Assembly (NCBI GenBank): GCA_021784755.1
Contig: JAJYHM010000040.1
Coordinates: 1-64,000 of the forward strand
Source: Pseudomonadota bacterium
GTDB taxonomy: Bacteria; Pseudomonadota; Gammaproteobacteria; Acidiferrobacterales; Acidiferrobacteraceae
Reading direction: 5' to 3'
DNA: 64,000 nucleotides
The translations under genes were made by a program, and so were the position numbers. Each line of letters starts with the position of its first letter. The stretch's first letter is position 1. Positions 35,977 through 48,054 of the stretch are shown one piece after another. The notes beneath the pieces were generated by a model. It did not search any database. It was not told the DNA's origin and saw nothing but the letters and a program-made list of their open reading frames with translations.

Positions 35977-37326
35977 ATGGAGAAAGATGCGGAAAAGTCC
36001 GCCGTCAACCGGGAAGGAAATCTCGAGGCGCCGACGCGTCACCCGATCGCTTGGCGGGATCCACTCTTTACCGATACCGCCGCCCTCGAGGCCGAACTGA
36101 CCCGGGTTTTCGAGATCTGTCACGGGTGCCGGCGTTGCTTTAATCTGTGCCAGGCCTTTCCCACGCTCTTCGATCTCATAGATAACTCGGCCGATATGGA
36201 GCTGGAAAGCGTCGATCGTGCCGATTACGCGAAGGTGGTGGACCAGTGCTACCTCTGCGATATGTGCTATATGACGAAATGCCCCTATGTGCCGCCTCAT
36301 CCCTGGAACGTGGACTTTCCGCATCTGATGCTGCGTGCTAAGGCGGCGAAGTTCCGCGCGGGCAAGACCCGCTTGCGTGATCGCGTCCTAACGAACACGG
36401 ATGTTGTTGGCAGGCTTGCTGGGATCCCGGTCGTCACCCAGATCGTGAATGCCGCGAACCGTAATTCTGTGGCGCGAGGGCTCTTGCAGTCCACGCTCGG
36501 TGTCGACGCCCGCGCCCGTCTCCCGGCCTACCACAGCCGCACCTTTCGCAAGACTTGGCGTCCGACTCCTCTGAAGCCGGAACCTACACCCGAGACCCGG
36601 GGGCAGGTCGTCTTGTTTGCAACCTGTTTTGGCAACTACAACGAGCCGGAGCTTGCCGCTGATCTCGGGCGCGTGTTCGAGCACAACGGTATCGCCGTAC
36701 GGATCTTCGAATCGGAGCGCTGTTGTGGCATGCCGAAGCTCGAGGTCGGCGATCTGGAGGGCGTGGCTGCGCTCAAAGAGGCGAACATACCCGCGCTCGC
36801 CGCCTTGGTCGACCAGGGCTTCGATATCGTGGCCCCGGTACCTTCGTGCGTCTTGATGTTCAAGCAGGAGTTGCCACTCTTGTTTCCGGAGGACGAGGCG
36901 GTGACCAAGGTCAAGAACGCGATGTTCGATCCGTTCGACTATCTGCTCTTGCGTCACAAGGCCGGCCGCATGAATACCGATTTCCAGGAGCGTCTCGGCA
37001 AGGTAGCCTACCATGTCCCTTGCCATCAGCGCGTGCAGAACATCGGCTTGAAGACGCGGGATCTTCTGATGATGGTCCCGGGGACCTCGGTGGAAGTGAT
37101 AGAGCGTTGTTCGGGGCATGACGGGACCTACGGTGTCAAAAAGGAATTCTACGAGGACGCCGTCAAGATCGGGCGGCCGGTGGTGACGCGCATCCTCGCG
37201 GCCGAGCCCGATTACTTCATGAGTGATTGCCCCATCGCAGGCCACCATCTCGCGCAAGGGCTCGGGAGCGAGGCGCAGCCCGTATCGCGGTTCGCGCTGT
37301 TGCGCCGCGCCTACGGCATCGATTGA
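35977..37326 (+). CDS. GlpC/HdrD-like Fe-S oxidoreductase (CCG-domain protein)
   Basis: A 449-residue redox protein. The N-terminal ferredoxin-like part binds two 4Fe-4S clusters through CHGCRRCFNLCQ (C48, C51, C54, C58) and CYLCDMCYMTKCP (C91, C94, C97, C101). Two CCG-type domains follow: ATCFGN with SERCCGMP, then CHQRVQ with ERCSGHDGTYG, where the second unit has CSG in place of CCG. The architecture matches the anaerobic glycerol-3-phosphate dehydrogenase C subunit and heterodisulfide reductase D. No flavoprotein partner is nearby. Being next to rubrerythrin suggests it passes electrons to the diiron protein. SD AGGGGGAGG lies directly upstream. Confidence 0.88.
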   Translation: MEKDAEKSAVNREGNLEAPTRHPIAWRDPLFTDTAALEAELTRVFEICHGCRRCFNLCQAFPTLFDLIDNSADMELESVDRADYAKVVDQCYLCDMCYMTKCPYVPPHPWNVDFPHLMLRAKAAKFRAGKTRLRDRVLTNTDVVGRLAGIPVVTQIVNAANRNSVARGLLQSTLGVDARARLPAYHSRTFRKTWRPTPLKPEPTPETRGQVVLFATCFGNYNEPELAADLGRVFEHNGIAVRIFESERCCGMPKLEVGDLEGVAALKEANIPALAALVDQGFDIVAPVPSCVLMFKQELPLLFPEDEAVTKVKNAMFDPFDYLLLRHKAGRMNTDFQERLGKVAYHVPCHQRVQNIGLKTRDLLMMVPGTSVEVIERCSGHDGTYGVKKEFYEDAVKIGRPVVTRILAAEPDYFMSDCPIAGHHLAQGLGSEAQPVSRFALLRRAYGID

Positions 37327-37353
37327 CGGACCAACCGATAAGGAGGAATGCAT

Positions 37354-37659
37354 ATGGCGCACGAGGACTTGCATGAGGCGGCGTCTGATCTGACGCAGAC
37401 GACCAGGGATATGCACAGGGCGATCATATCGCTCATGGAGGAGCTTGAGGCAGTGGATTGGTATCAGCAGCGGGTCGACGCCTGCCAGGATCCGGAGTTA
37501 CGGGCTATTCTGGCCCACAACCGGGACGAGGAGAAGGAACACGCGGCCATGGTGCTTGAATGGATAAGACGGCATGACCCCGCGTTCGATCATGAGCTTA
37601 AAGCAAACCTTTTCCAGGATGGCAGCATCGTCGCCCGCGAGCGTAAGGACAAAGACTGA
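37354..37659 (+). CDS. Encapsulin-type ferritin (EncFtn) without shell or targeting tail
   Basis: A 101-residue two-helix ferritin-like protein of the encapsulated ferritin family. The hallmark block is MEELEAVDWYQQRVDAC, followed by ILAHNRDEEKEHAAM and LEWIRRHD. Counted from ATG 37354, the ferroxidase ligands known for Rhodospirillum EncFtn correspond to E30, E60 and H63, with the metal-entry Glu pair at E29/E32 and Trp36, so the iron site is intact. The protein ends about 14 residues after the last helix in an acidic/basic tail (RERKDKD) without the hydrophobic shell-docking peptide of cargo proteins. No encapsulin gene is in the window. AGGAGG at 37341-37346 supports ATG 37354; ATG 37348 would be too close. 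Confidence 0.9.
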   Translation: MAHEDLHEAASDLTQTTRDMHRAIISLMEELEAVDWYQQRVDACQDPELRAILAHNRDEEKEHAAMVLEWIRRHDPAFDHELKANLFQDGSIVARERKDKD

Positions 37660-37674
37660 AGGCAAGGAGGTTCC

Positions 37675-40147
<2,473 letters not shown>

Positions 40148-40148
<1 letters not shown>

Positions 40149-42355
40149 TGGAGCAGACCGAACTTTTTGGCGAGCAGATGCCGGTCGTGGGCTTCACAGA
40201 AAAGGCCTACCTCGATTATTCGATGTACGTCATCCTGGACCGTGCCCTGCCGCATATCGGCGACGGCCTAAAGCCCGTGCAGCGCAGGATCGTTTACGCC
40301 ATGTCCGAGCTTGCGCTCGCCGCGGGCGCGAAGTTCAAGAAGTCGGCGCGCACAGTCGGCGATTGTCTGGGTAAATTTCATCCTCATGGCGATACAGCCT
40401 GCTACGAGGCCATGGTTCTCATGGCCCAACCCTTCAGCTATCGCTATCCGCTCGTGGATGGTCAGGGCAACTGGGGTTCGCCGGACGACCCCAAGTCTTT
40501 CGCGGCTATGCGCTACACCGAGGCGCGCTTGTCGCGCTTCGCCGACGTGTTGCTGGCGGAGCTCGGGCAGGGTACCGTCGACTGGGTGCCGAATTTCGAC
40601 GGCACGCTCGAAGAGCCTAAGCTCTTGCCTGCGCGCCTACCCCATGTGCTGTTGAATGGGGCCACCGGCATCGCCGTGGGCATGGCGACCGACATACCGC
40701 CGCACAACGCGCGCGAGATCGCTGCCGCCTGTGTGCGGCTCTTGGACGAGCCTAAGGCGAGCGTCGAGGAGCTTTGTGAGCATGTACTTGCGCCGGACTA
40801 TCCGACCGGGGCCGAGATTGTGACGCCCCGTGAAGACATCCTGGCCTTCTATCGCAGCGGCACGGGGTCGGTGCGGGCGCGCGCCGTCTGGGAGCAGGAG
40901 GATGGCGCGATCGTGGTTACGGCCCTGCCCCATCAGGCGTCGGGATCGCGGATCCTGGAGCAGATTGCCGAGCAGATGCGCAACAAGAAGCTGCCGATGG
41001 TGGAGGATTTGCGCGACGAGTCGGATCACGAAAACCCGACCCGGCTTGTGATCGTGCCGCGCTCCAACCGTGTGGACGTCGAGGCGCTCATGAGTCACTT
41101 GTTCGCGACGACCGATCTGGAAAAGAGTTACCGGGTCAATCTGAACCTCATAGGGTCAGACGGTCGGCCGCGCGTCTACGGTCTGCGCGAGATCCTTTCG
41201 GAGTGGCTCGTGTTTCGCGTGGAGACGGTACGTAAGCGGCTTGCCTTTCGACTTGACAAGATCAATGAGCGCCTGCACATCCTCGAGGGGTTGCTCACGA
41301 TCTTCGCGCATCTGGACGAGGTCATACGCATCATCCGGACCGAGGATGAGCCCCGTGACGCCCTGATGGCGCGGTTTGCTCTGAGTGAGCGCCAGGCCGA
41401 TGCCGTGCTCGAGATCCGTTTGCGGCAACTGGCAAAGCTCGAGGAGATCAAGCTCAAGGAGGAGCACGCCCGGCTTACCGACGAACGCGCCGGGCTCGAG
41501 CGTCTCCTGGGTTCGCAGGCGCGGTTGCGGCGTTTTGTGAAAGACGAGATCACGCGTGACGCGGCCGACTATGGTGATGATCGCCGGTCGCCTTTGCGTG
41601 AGCGGCCGGCGGCGCGGTCCATAGAGCCGGGCGATCTGGCGGCTGAACCCGTCACGGTCGTGCTGTCGGCGAATGGTTGGGTGCGTCAGGCCCGTGGCCA
41701 TGAGGTGGACGGCGCTGCGCTCTCCTACCGCACGGGGGACGCCTTCCGTCAGTCGGCGCGCGGGCGCAGCACGCAGTTTGCGATCTTTCTGGACGGTGCC
41801 GGCCGCAGTTACGCGGTCCCGGCCCACAAGCTCCCCTCGGCGCGCGGTTTCGGGGAACCCTTGTCGAAGACCTTGGAGCCGGAGGCGGGGGTCGAATTCA
41901 AGGGTGTCCTGATGGGCGATGATGGCGACGAGGCCTTGCTCGTGGCCGATAGCGGTTATGGCTTCAAGGCCCTGCTCGGTGATCTCCAGACACGCGCGAA
42001 GGCCGGCAAGGCCATCGTGAAGCTCGAAGCGGGGGCGTCGCTCCTGAAACCCGTGCTGGTGGCGAAAGGGGGCTTTGTCGCCTGCGCGACGGCCACGCGG
42101 CTGCTCGTCCTTTCTGAGGCCGATCTGTCGGTCATGCCCAAGGGGCGTGGCGTGAAGCTCCTGGACGCACAAGGCGAAAAGCTGGTCGCGGTGGCCGCGG
42201 GCGAGGCCGGACAGGCCCTGGTGCTCGTTGGCGCGCGCAAAACGATGTCTCTGTCGGCGGCCGATCGCAAACGCTTCCAAGGGGGACGTGCCACGCGCGG
42301 TAAGGTGGTGCCCGAGGCTGTGCGCGGCCTGATCGATCTTGTTGTCGACTCGTGA
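40148..42355 (+). CDS. parC: Topoisomerase IV subunit A
   Basis: DNA-cleaving subunit of topoisomerase IV. It has 735 residues. The catalytic Tyr lies in [13 protein letters not shown], and the start region includes [25 protein letters not shown]. The quinolone-resistance region reads [14 protein letters not shown], with Thr83 where E. coli ParC has Ser80 and Glu87 matching Glu84. The C-terminal beta-propeller, from about residue 495, is degenerate and lacks a GyrA box, as expected for ParC. It ends in a GTGA overlap with truA. Confidence 0.96.
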
Positions 42356-43170
42356 CCCGCTGGGCGCTCGGCGTCGAATACAACGGCGCCCGGTTTTGCG
42401 GTTGGCAAAGCCAGGTCGGGGTGCCAACTGTGCAAGACGCCCTCGAGGGGGCGCTCGCGGCGGTCGCGTGCGCGCCGATACGTGTCGTCGCTGCCGGACG
42501 GACGGATACGGGCGTGCACGCCCTAGGCCAAGTGGTCCATTTCGATAGCGAGGCTATGCGCCGAGCGGAGGCCTTCGTGCGCGGTACCAACGCCCGTCTC
42601 GGCGAGGATGTGGCGGTCCAGTGGGCGCAGCCCGTGGCGGGGGATTTTCATGCGCGATTCTCGGCGCGTGCCCGCCGCTACCGCTATATTTGGCTCAACC
42701 GGCGAGTGCGCCCCGCGCTCTTTCGTGATCAAGTGAGCTTCGAGTATCGACCGCTCGATGCCGCGCGTATGCAGGAGGCGGCCACGGCGCTCCTCGGCTG
42801 TCACGATTTCAGCGCCTTCCGGGCCGCCCAGTGCCAGGCCAAGTCGCCCGTGCGTACGGTCCATGCGCTGTCCGTCGAGCGCATCGGTCCTCTCGTGGTC
42901 ATGCGGATCCGCGCTGATGCCTTTCTTCATCACATGGTGCGCAATATCGCGGGTGTGCTGGCTGCGATCGGGGCAGGGGAGCATCCGGTGTGTTGGGCGG
43001 GTGAGGTGCTCGCGGCCCGCGAGCGCGCGGCAGCCGGCAATACGGCGCCACCCCACGGCCTCTATTTCGAGGCGGTCGAGTATCCGGAGCATTACGGCAT
43101 CCCCGCAGCGCACGAAGTTACGGGCGTCGGACTCCCTTTCTTTGCCGAAGCGGGGCTCCCAAGCCGCTAG
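42352..43170 (+). CDS. truA: tRNA pseudouridine(38-40) synthase TruA
   Basis: Converts uridines 38-40 of the tRNA anticodon stem-loop to pseudouridine. It has 272 residues. The catalytic Asp is in [18 protein letters not shown], with [22 protein letters not shown] and [13 protein letters not shown] as further family blocks. The GTG start at 42352 overlaps the parC stop by 4 bases, making it the third gene of the topoisomerase unit. A C-terminal extension after [12 protein letters not shown] is short and unremarkable. Confidence 0.96.
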   Translation: MTRWALGVEYNGARFCGWQSQVGVPTVQDALEGALAAVACAPIRVVAAGRTDTGVHALGQVVHFDSEAMRRAEAFVRGTNARLGEDVAVQWAQPVAGDFHARFSARARRYRYIWLNRRVRPALFRDQVSFEYRPLDAARMQEAATALLGCHDFSAFRAAQCQAKSPVRTVHALSVERIGPLVVMRIRADAFLHHMVRNIAGVLAAIGAGEHPVCWAGEVLAARERAAAGNTAPPHGLYFEAVEYPEHYGIPAAHEVTGVGLPFFAEAGLPSR

Positions 43171-43213
43171 CGGGCGTTTCTTTCCTGCCCGGGATCGCGC
43201 CGCTATATGTTCT

Positions 43214-43245
43214 TGCTTATATATATCGAATCGGATATATATAAG
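43214..43245 (+). promoter_or_regulatory. ars promoter and ArsR operator
   Basis: CTTATATATATC (43216-43227), a 6-base spacer, then GATATATATAAG (43234-43245) is a perfect 12-bp inverted repeat. It overlaps a promoter made of TTGCTT (43214-43219) and TATATA (43236-43241), 16 bases apart. ArsR dimers bind such AT-rich dyads and leave when they bind As(III). The start point falls about at the arsR ATG (43249), and no SD is seen, so the transcript may be leaderless. Confidence 0.8.
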
Positions 43246-43248
43246 CCC

Positions 43249-43617
43249 ATGCCTACCGAGGACGACCTCTTTTCCGTACTGAGCCACGATACGCGCCGCC
43301 GCCTGCTCCTGTTGCTTGAGGGCTTCGGCGAGCTCTGTGTCTGCGATCTGGTGGCGGGCGTGGATCTGCCGCAGGCGGTCGTCTCGCGCCACCTGGCGGT
43401 CTTGCGCGCAGCCGAGCTTGTGGTCGCGCGCAAGCGCGGCACCTGGGTGTACTACAAGCGGCGCCCGAGTCTCGCGCCTTGGGTGGCGGATATCATCGCG
43501 GTGCTGCGCGCGGGGCCCGGGGCCGAGGCGTTCGCGCGCGATGCGAGGCGCGTTAAGGCTCTGCAAGCCCAGGGCGCCGTGTGTTGCGAACCCCACGATA
43601 GGAGCGACCTGCTATGA
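43249..43617 (+). CDS. arsR: Arsenic-responsive repressor ArsR
   Basis: Winged-helix metalloregulator that represses the ars operon. It has 122 residues. The As(III) site motif ELCVCDL supplies C30 and C32 in the DNA-contact helix region, as in E. coli-type ArsR, with the recognition helix in VVSRHLAVLRAAELV. A second Cys pair (CC) sits near the C-terminus. ATG 43249 is chosen; an in-frame ATG at 43207 would place the operator in the coding sequence and add an atypical N-terminus. The stop overlaps arsI as ATGA. Confidence 0.92.
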   Translation: MPTEDDLFSVLSHDTRRRLLLLLEGFGELCVCDLVAGVDLPQAVVSRHLAVLRAAELVVARKRGTWVYYKRRPSLAPWVADIIAVLRAGPGAEAFARDARRVKALQAQGAVCCEPHDRSDLL

Positions 43618-44060
43618 AGAGAATGCATATCCATTTGACGGTAACCGATCTCGCCGCCAGTGTGGCGTTCTACTCGGGGCTTTTTGCCCATCCCCCGACT
43701 GTGCTGAAGCCGGATTACGCCAAGTGGATGTTGGAAGACCCGCGGGTCAATTTCGCGATCTCCACGCATGGCGCAACGCCCGGGCTGAATCACCTCGGCA
43801 TTCAAGTCGACAGCGAGCAGGAGTCGGCGGCGCTCGCGGAGCGTCTGGCGCAATTGGCGGCCCCGATCGTGGAAGAGGGTGTGGGCGCGTGTTGTTATGC
43901 CCAATCTGAAAAATCCTGGGTGTTCGACCCCCAAGGCGTGCCGTGGGAGGCGTTTCGCACCATGGGCGAAGCGCGGGTATTCGCCGACGAGGCTCGCGCG
44001 GAGCGCCCCTGTTGCGTGCCGACCGTGGTGCCGATGCCGGGTCGTTCGAAGGGGTGTTGA
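43614..44060 (+). CDS. arsI: ArsI-type C-As lyase (CadI/ArsI glyoxalase fold)
   Basis: A 148-residue Fe(II) dioxygenase-like protein of the vicinal-oxygen-chelate fold. Metal ligands matching ArsI are H7 (HIHLTV), H60 (LNHLGIQVD) and E112 (PWEAFR). The organoarsenical-binding Cys pair is C93-C94 in [18 protein letters not shown]. ArsI breaks the carbon-arsenic bond of trivalent methylarsenicals, giving As(III) for ArsB to export. The related CadI protein, which is cadmium-induced, cannot be excluded from sequence alone. A further CC pair near residue 130 may also bind metal. It overlaps arsR by 4 bases. Confidence 0.85.
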   Translation: MKRMHIHLTVTDLAASVAFYSGLFAHPPTVLKPDYAKWMLEDPRVNFAISTHGATPGLNHLGIQVDSEQESAALAERLAQLAAPIVEEGVGACCYAQSEKSWVFDPQGVPWEAFRTMGEARVFADEARAERPCCVPTVVPMPGRSKGC

Positions 44061-44103
44061 CGGTCGTTTGAGCGGGCCTGGGACCGCGCAGGGGAGGATG
44101 GGC

Positions 44104-45414
44104 ATGGTGTTGGCAGTGGCGGTCTTCGTGTTCACGCTTGTTCTGGTGATCGCGCAGCCCAGAGGGCTCGGTATCGGGTGGGGCGCCACCATAGGCGCGG
44201 TCCTGGCTTTGGCGCTCGGGGTCGTGCATCTCGACAATATTCCGACCGTGTGGGCTATCGTCTGGAACGCGACCTTGACCTTCGTAGGCCTGATCGTGAT
44301 CTCACTCTTCCTGGATGAGGCCGGCTTTTTCCATTGGGCGGCTCTGCATATGGCGCGGGCTGGACGCGGGCGTGGCGGCCGCCTCTTTCCCCTTATTATT
44401 CTGCTGGGAGGTTTGGTAGCCGCCTTCTTCGCCAACGATGGCGCTGCGCTTATCTTGACACCCATCGTGCTGGCCATGCTGGTGGCCTTGGGGTTTCGTC
44501 CGAGTGCTGCCCTCGCCTTCGTGATGGGTACCGGCTTCATCGCCGACACGACGTCGCTACCGTTTGTGATATCGAATCTTGTGAATATCGTATCGGCCGA
44601 CTTTTTCGGAATCCCGTTTCGGCGCTACGCTATTGTGATGACCCCGGTCGACATCGTCGCCGGTCTCGCCACCTTCGCCATGCTCTGGCTCTATTACCGG
44701 CGTGACATCCCGCAGAGCTACGATGTCACGCGTCTCGATGAGCCGCGAAGCGCGGTCAAGGATGCGCTCCTGTTTCGCCTGTCGTGGCCCATTCTCGGCC
44801 TGCTGCTTGCGAGCTACTTTCTGGCCGGGCGGCTCCACGTGCCTGTGTCTTTGCTCACGGGCATCGCCGCCCTTATCCTTTTGCTCGTGGCCGGTCGCGT
44901 CTGGGCGGGCGGCAGGGGGGCTGTGGTCCCGGTGGGGCGCGTGTTGCGCGAGGCCCCGTGGCAGATCGTCGTTTTCAGTCTCGGCATGTATCTCGTGGTC
45001 TACGGCCTGCGTGACGCGGGACTCACGGTCTGGCTTGCGCGCCTCTTGCGGGTCTTGGCCGCCCACGGACTCCTGGTGGCCACGGTCGGGACAGGCTTCC
45101 TCACGGCCTTGCTGTCGGCAATCATGAATAATATGCCCACAGTCCTTATCGGCTCGCTCGCCATCCACGACATGGGGACGGTCCCCGCCGCTACGCGCGA
45201 GGCGATGATCTATGCCAATGTGATCGGTTGCGACATCGGTCCAAAGTTCACGCCTCTGGGGAGTCTCGCCACGCTCCTATGGTTGCATGTGCTGGCCCGT
45301 AAGGGTGAGGTCATATCGTGGAAGACCTATATGCGCGCCGGGCTCGTCATGACGCCCTTTATCCTGTTGGTGACGCTCGTGGCGCTTGCGCTCTGGTTAC
45401 GTTATCTCACCTAG
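44104..45414 (+). CDS. arsB: Arsenite efflux permease ArsB
   Basis: Polytopic inner-membrane carrier (436 residues, about twelve helices) that expels As(III) or Sb(III) with the proton gradient. Family blocks are [57 protein letters not shown] and [15 protein letters not shown], with [22 protein letters not shown] near the C-terminus. GGGGAGG at 44091-44097 fits ATG 44104; ATG 44098 would be too close. It ends the arsR-arsI-arsB operon. No ArsA ATPase or ArsC reductase is in the window. Confidence 0.95.
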   Translation: MVLAVAVFVFTLVLVIAQPRGLGIGWGATIGAVLALALGVVHLDNIPTVWAIVWNATLTFVGLIVISLFLDEAGFFHWAALHMARAGRGRGGRLFPLIILLGGLVAAFFANDGAALILTPIVLAMLVALGFRPSAALAFVMGTGFIADTTSLPFVISNLVNIVSADFFGIPFRRYAIVMTPVDIVAGLATFAMLWLYYRRDIPQSYDVTRLDEPRSAVKDALLFRLSWPILGLLLASYFLAGRLHVPVSLLTGIAALILLLVAGRVWAGGRGAVVPVGRVLREAPWQIVVFSLGMYLVVYGLRDAGLTVWLARLLRVLAAHGLLVATVGTGFLTALLSAIMNNMPTVLIGSLAIHDMGTVPAATREAMIYANVIGCDIGPKFTPLGSLATLLWLHVLARKGEVISWKTYMRAGLVMTPFILLVTLVALALWLRYLT

Positions 45415-45475
45415 GGGCTGAGAGGCGCCGATCGCCGGGTGCGTTTACCGTGCCGCACTGCCCCCGGTTCGTGCC

Positions 45476-46861
45476 CTATAGGGTCGCGGTCGCGTAGTCG
45501 GCGAGACGCGAGCGCTCGCCACGCGCCAGGGTGACGTGGCCGCCATGAGCCCAGCCCTTGAAGCGGTCCACGACGTAGGTGAGGCCCGAGGTCGTCTCGG
45601 TGAGGTAGGGGCTGTCGATCTGGGCGATATTGCCGAGACACACGACCTTGCTGCCGGGTCCCGCGCGGGTGATGAGCGTCTTCATCTGGTGCGCGCTCAG
45701 GTTTTGCGCCTCGTCGATGATGATGAATTTCCGCAGGAAAGTGCGGCCGCGCATGAAATTCAGGCTCTTGACCCGGATACGGGCGCGCATCAGATCGGAG
45801 GCTGCGGCCCGCACCCATTGCGAGTGCCCGCGGCCCTGGGATTCTCCCTGGTTCAGGATATCGAGGTTGTCCTCAAGGGCCCCCATCCACGGGCTCATCT
45901 TCTCTTCTTCGGTGCCTGGCAGGAAGCCGATGTCTTCCCCTACCGGTATGGTTACGCGCGTCATGATGATCTCCGCGTAGCGCTGGTGCTCAATGGTCTG
46001 ATGGAGGCCCGCGGCCAGCGTCAGCAGGGTCTTACCGGTGCCGGCTTGGCCCAGCAGGGTGACGAAGTCGATGTCCGGGTCCATGAGAAGATTAAGCGCG
46101 AAGTTCTGCTCGCGGTTGCGCGCGCGGACCCCCCACACCGCCCGTTCGTCCTCCGTGTAGTCGAGCACGGCCTCGAGGTGCGCGCGCCCGGGCCCGACTT
46201 CCCGCACGATGGTATCGGGCAGAGAGGCCTCGTCGCCAAGCAGGAATTCGCCAACATGCCAGGTCGCAGTCGCGGCCCCCCGGACCTCGAAGGCTGCGCG
46301 AGCCGGGGCCGTGGTGGGGAGCGCCTCGACTGTGTCCGAGGGCGTAAGCCGCAATTCCCCGATGCCCCGGTACAAGAGATCGGCGTCGTCCAGGACCCGC
46401 TCGCTCGTGTAGTCCTCCGCCTTGAGGCCCAGGGCGCGCGCCTTGATGCGGAGATTGATGTCCTTGGTGACGAGGATCGCCTCGCGCCCCCGATGTTCGT
46501 CCGCGAGATCGCGTGTAATGGAGAGGAGTTGGTTGCCGATGCTGTGGGTGGGGAGGGCGGTTGGCAGCGCGCTGCGCGGGCCGCCAAGCGGGATGAAGAG
46601 GTGTCCCGCCGCCGCGCCGTCCACGTGGGGGAGCGGGGCGCCGTTTGCGAGATCGGCGGCCGTACTCAGGGCGTCGTCGAGAAAGCGGCTGGCCTGGCGG
46701 GCGTTGCGGGCAGTCTCCGAGCTGCCCTCTTTGTGGGCGTCGAGATCCTCCAAAACCGCGATCGGCACGTAAACGTCATGCTCCTCGAACCGATAGAGGG
46801 CCGCCGGATCGTGAGTCAGGACCGTGGCGTCGAGGACAAAGAGTTTGCGTGGGCCGTTCAT
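45476..46861 (-). CDS. PIN-PhoH fusion ATPase (PhoH2 type)
   Basis: A 461-residue protein with an N-terminal PIN nuclease domain (about 1-150, acidic residues in FVLDATVLTHDP and ILVTKDINLR) joined to a PhoH ATPase domain. The ATPase has Walker A GQAGTGKTLL, KSLNFMRGRTF, and Walker B FIIIDEAQNLSAHQMK, with GNIAQIDSPYL. PhoH2 proteins unwind and cleave RNA and are thought to act as RNA-decay or stress factors. It overlaps the bcp stop by 4 bases, so the two form one operon. The gene converges with arsB across a 61-base gap. Confidence 0.92.
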   Translation of the reverse strand: MNGPRKLFVLDATVLTHDPAALYRFEEHDVYVPIAVLEDLDAHKEGSSETARNARQASRFLDDALSTAADLANGAPLPHVDGAAAGHLFIPLGGPRSALPTALPTHSIGNQLLSITRDLADEHRGREAILVTKDINLRIKARALGLKAEDYTSERVLDDADLLYRGIGELRLTPSDTVEALPTTAPARAAFEVRGAATATWHVGEFLLGDEASLPDTIVREVGPGRAHLEAVLDYTEDERAVWGVRARNREQNFALNLLMDPDIDFVTLLGQAGTGKTLLTLAAGLHQTIEHQRYAEIIMTRVTIPVGEDIGFLPGTEEEKMSPWMGALEDNLDILNQGESQGRGHSQWVRAAASDLMRARIRVKSLNFMRGRTFLRKFIIIDEAQNLSAHQMKTLITRAGPGSKVVCLGNIAQIDSPYLTETTSGLTYVVDRFKGWAHGGHVTLARGERSRLADYATATL

Positions 46862-47337
46862 CGGCGCGTTACGATCTCGCGCAGGTCTTGCAATACGGCC
46901 AGGACATGGCCATCGACCTTGACCTTGCGATACTCGCGCCGCAGCACCCCTTGGCCATCTATGATGAACGTGCTCCGTTCAATCCCCATGGACTTCTTTC
47001 CGTAGAGGCTCTTTTCCTTGATCACATCGAACGCCCGGCATAGCTCTTCGTCGGTATCGGCGATGAGGTCGAAGGGGAAGCACTGCTTGCCCTTGAAGGA
47101 CTCGTGGGATTTGATGTCGTCGCGCGAGACGCCGAGGATGGTCGCGTTCAGTTTCTCGAATTCCTCGTAGTGGTCGCGGAAGTCCTGCCCTTCGGTCGTG
47201 CAGCCGGGGGTGTTGTCTTTGGGGTAGAAATACAACACGACATGACGGCCTTGGAGTTCCGATAAGCGAAATGCCTGATCATCGGTTGCCTGGACCGACA
47301 GGTCGGGGATAGGTTGGCCGACTTGAACTGTACTCAT
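46858..47337 (-). CDS. bcp: Peroxiredoxin, BCP/PrxQ type
   Basis: Thiol peroxidase that reduces hydrogen peroxide and organic hydroperoxides. It has 159 residues. The peroxidatic Cys sits in YPKDNTPGCTTEGQDFRD, the PrxQ signature, and a possible resolving Cys lies in GKQCFPFDLIAD or EELCRAF. ATG at 47337 gives MSTVQVGQPIPDL; an in-frame GTG at 47352 is the alternative, and neither has an ideal SD. Linked to the PIN-PhoH gene, it joins rubrerythrin and EncFtn as a further peroxide defence in the window. Confidence 0.93.
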   Translation of the reverse strand: MSTVQVGQPIPDLSVQATDDQAFRLSELQGRHVVLYFYPKDNTPGCTTEGQDFRDHYEEFEKLNATILGVSRDDIKSHESFKGKQCFPFDLIADTDEELCRAFDVIKEKSLYGKKSMGIERSTFIIDGQGVLRREYRKVKVDGHVLAVLQDLREIVTRR

Positions 47338-48054
47338 TAGGTATCCACTCACTCCGATGACTGTTTAATAGGAACGGGCCGCGCCCCTCTTGGTGTCCTT
47401 TTAAGGGCGGTCCCTTTTCGTGCAAGGCGCCCCCGATGCGTGGGTATGGCTTGCCGCCTCGAACGCCGCCGCGAGGCGTCGAGCCCCAACCCACGACCGC
47501 GTCGAGGCAGCAGGCGCGAGTTTGCGCGACTTCGGGCCCTGCCGGCATCGCCTGATGCTGAGCCCCAGGCGGCGTGTCCCCCCGTTGGGTCGCGATCCCA
47601 GGCATCGCGTACGATCGGCATCGCCCCTTTCTTCCCGTATGGCCCCAAGGCGTCCTGCGTCCAGCGGGCCCCGGTCGGGCCGGCGCTTGCCGAATAGTAT
47701 TCAGTATCTTGCTATCGCCCACAAGACGATCGGATGCGCCGTGTCGGCCGGGCGGGGCGGCTCAGGCGGGTGCCGGCAGCGGCGTTTGGGCGCGCCCCGC
47801 CCCTCTGCCCAAGCCGTCTTGCGACGCGCCTTGCGCGCAGGGTTGCGTTCAGTACAATACCCGCAGGGCGGAGGCGGCGCCGGACCATCCAGAAAACCCC
47901 TCCAAAATATAGGCCGGGCCGCAGTCGAAGAACGAGCCGCCGGTGTGATCGGGCACCGGTGCTTTGCTGCGCGCCGCCGCGTTCGCCCTTAGAACCCCGC
48001 TCCGTGGCACTCGTTCTTGGTGAATCAGACGCTGATTGTTCAGGAGGAGTTACC
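47338..48054. other. 0.7-kb gene-free region upstream of the poly-HAMP kinase
   Basis: No credible gene on either strand; the open frames are Arg/Pro-rich and lack an SD. It contains the candidate kinase promoter (47831-47858) and, in its leader, a hairpin CCGGTG (47940-47945) with CACCGG (47954-47959) that includes the palindrome GCACCGGTGC. The leader of about 190 nt could hold a regulatory RNA structure. The bcp promoter should also lie at the left edge. Confidence 0.5.
47831..47858 (+). promoter_or_regulatory. Candidate promoter of the kinase operon
   Basis: TTGCGC (47831-47836) and TACAAT (47853-47858) are 16 bases apart, predicting a start near 47865 and a long leader to GTG 48055. It is the best sigma-70-like pair in this region. 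Confidence 0.45.

Noticed and set aside
35977-37326. Annotation as glpC (anaerobic glycerol-3-phosphate dehydrogenase subunit C)
   Set aside because: No glpA or glpB is nearby and the context is rubrerythrin/EncFtn/DUF3501, so only the domain type is claimed.
37348-37353. ATG 37348 as the EncFtn start
   Set aside because: Only one base separates it from AGGAGG; ATG 37354 has ideal 7-base spacing.
45536-47005. 489-codon plus-strand frame opposite PIN-PhoH and bcp
   Set aside because: Both minus-strand genes are certain by motif; this frame is their mirror.
47338-48054. 6S RNA or tRNA gene in the long gap
   Set aside because: None of the conserved blocks of 6S RNA and no cloverleaf with T-arm or CCA end could be found.
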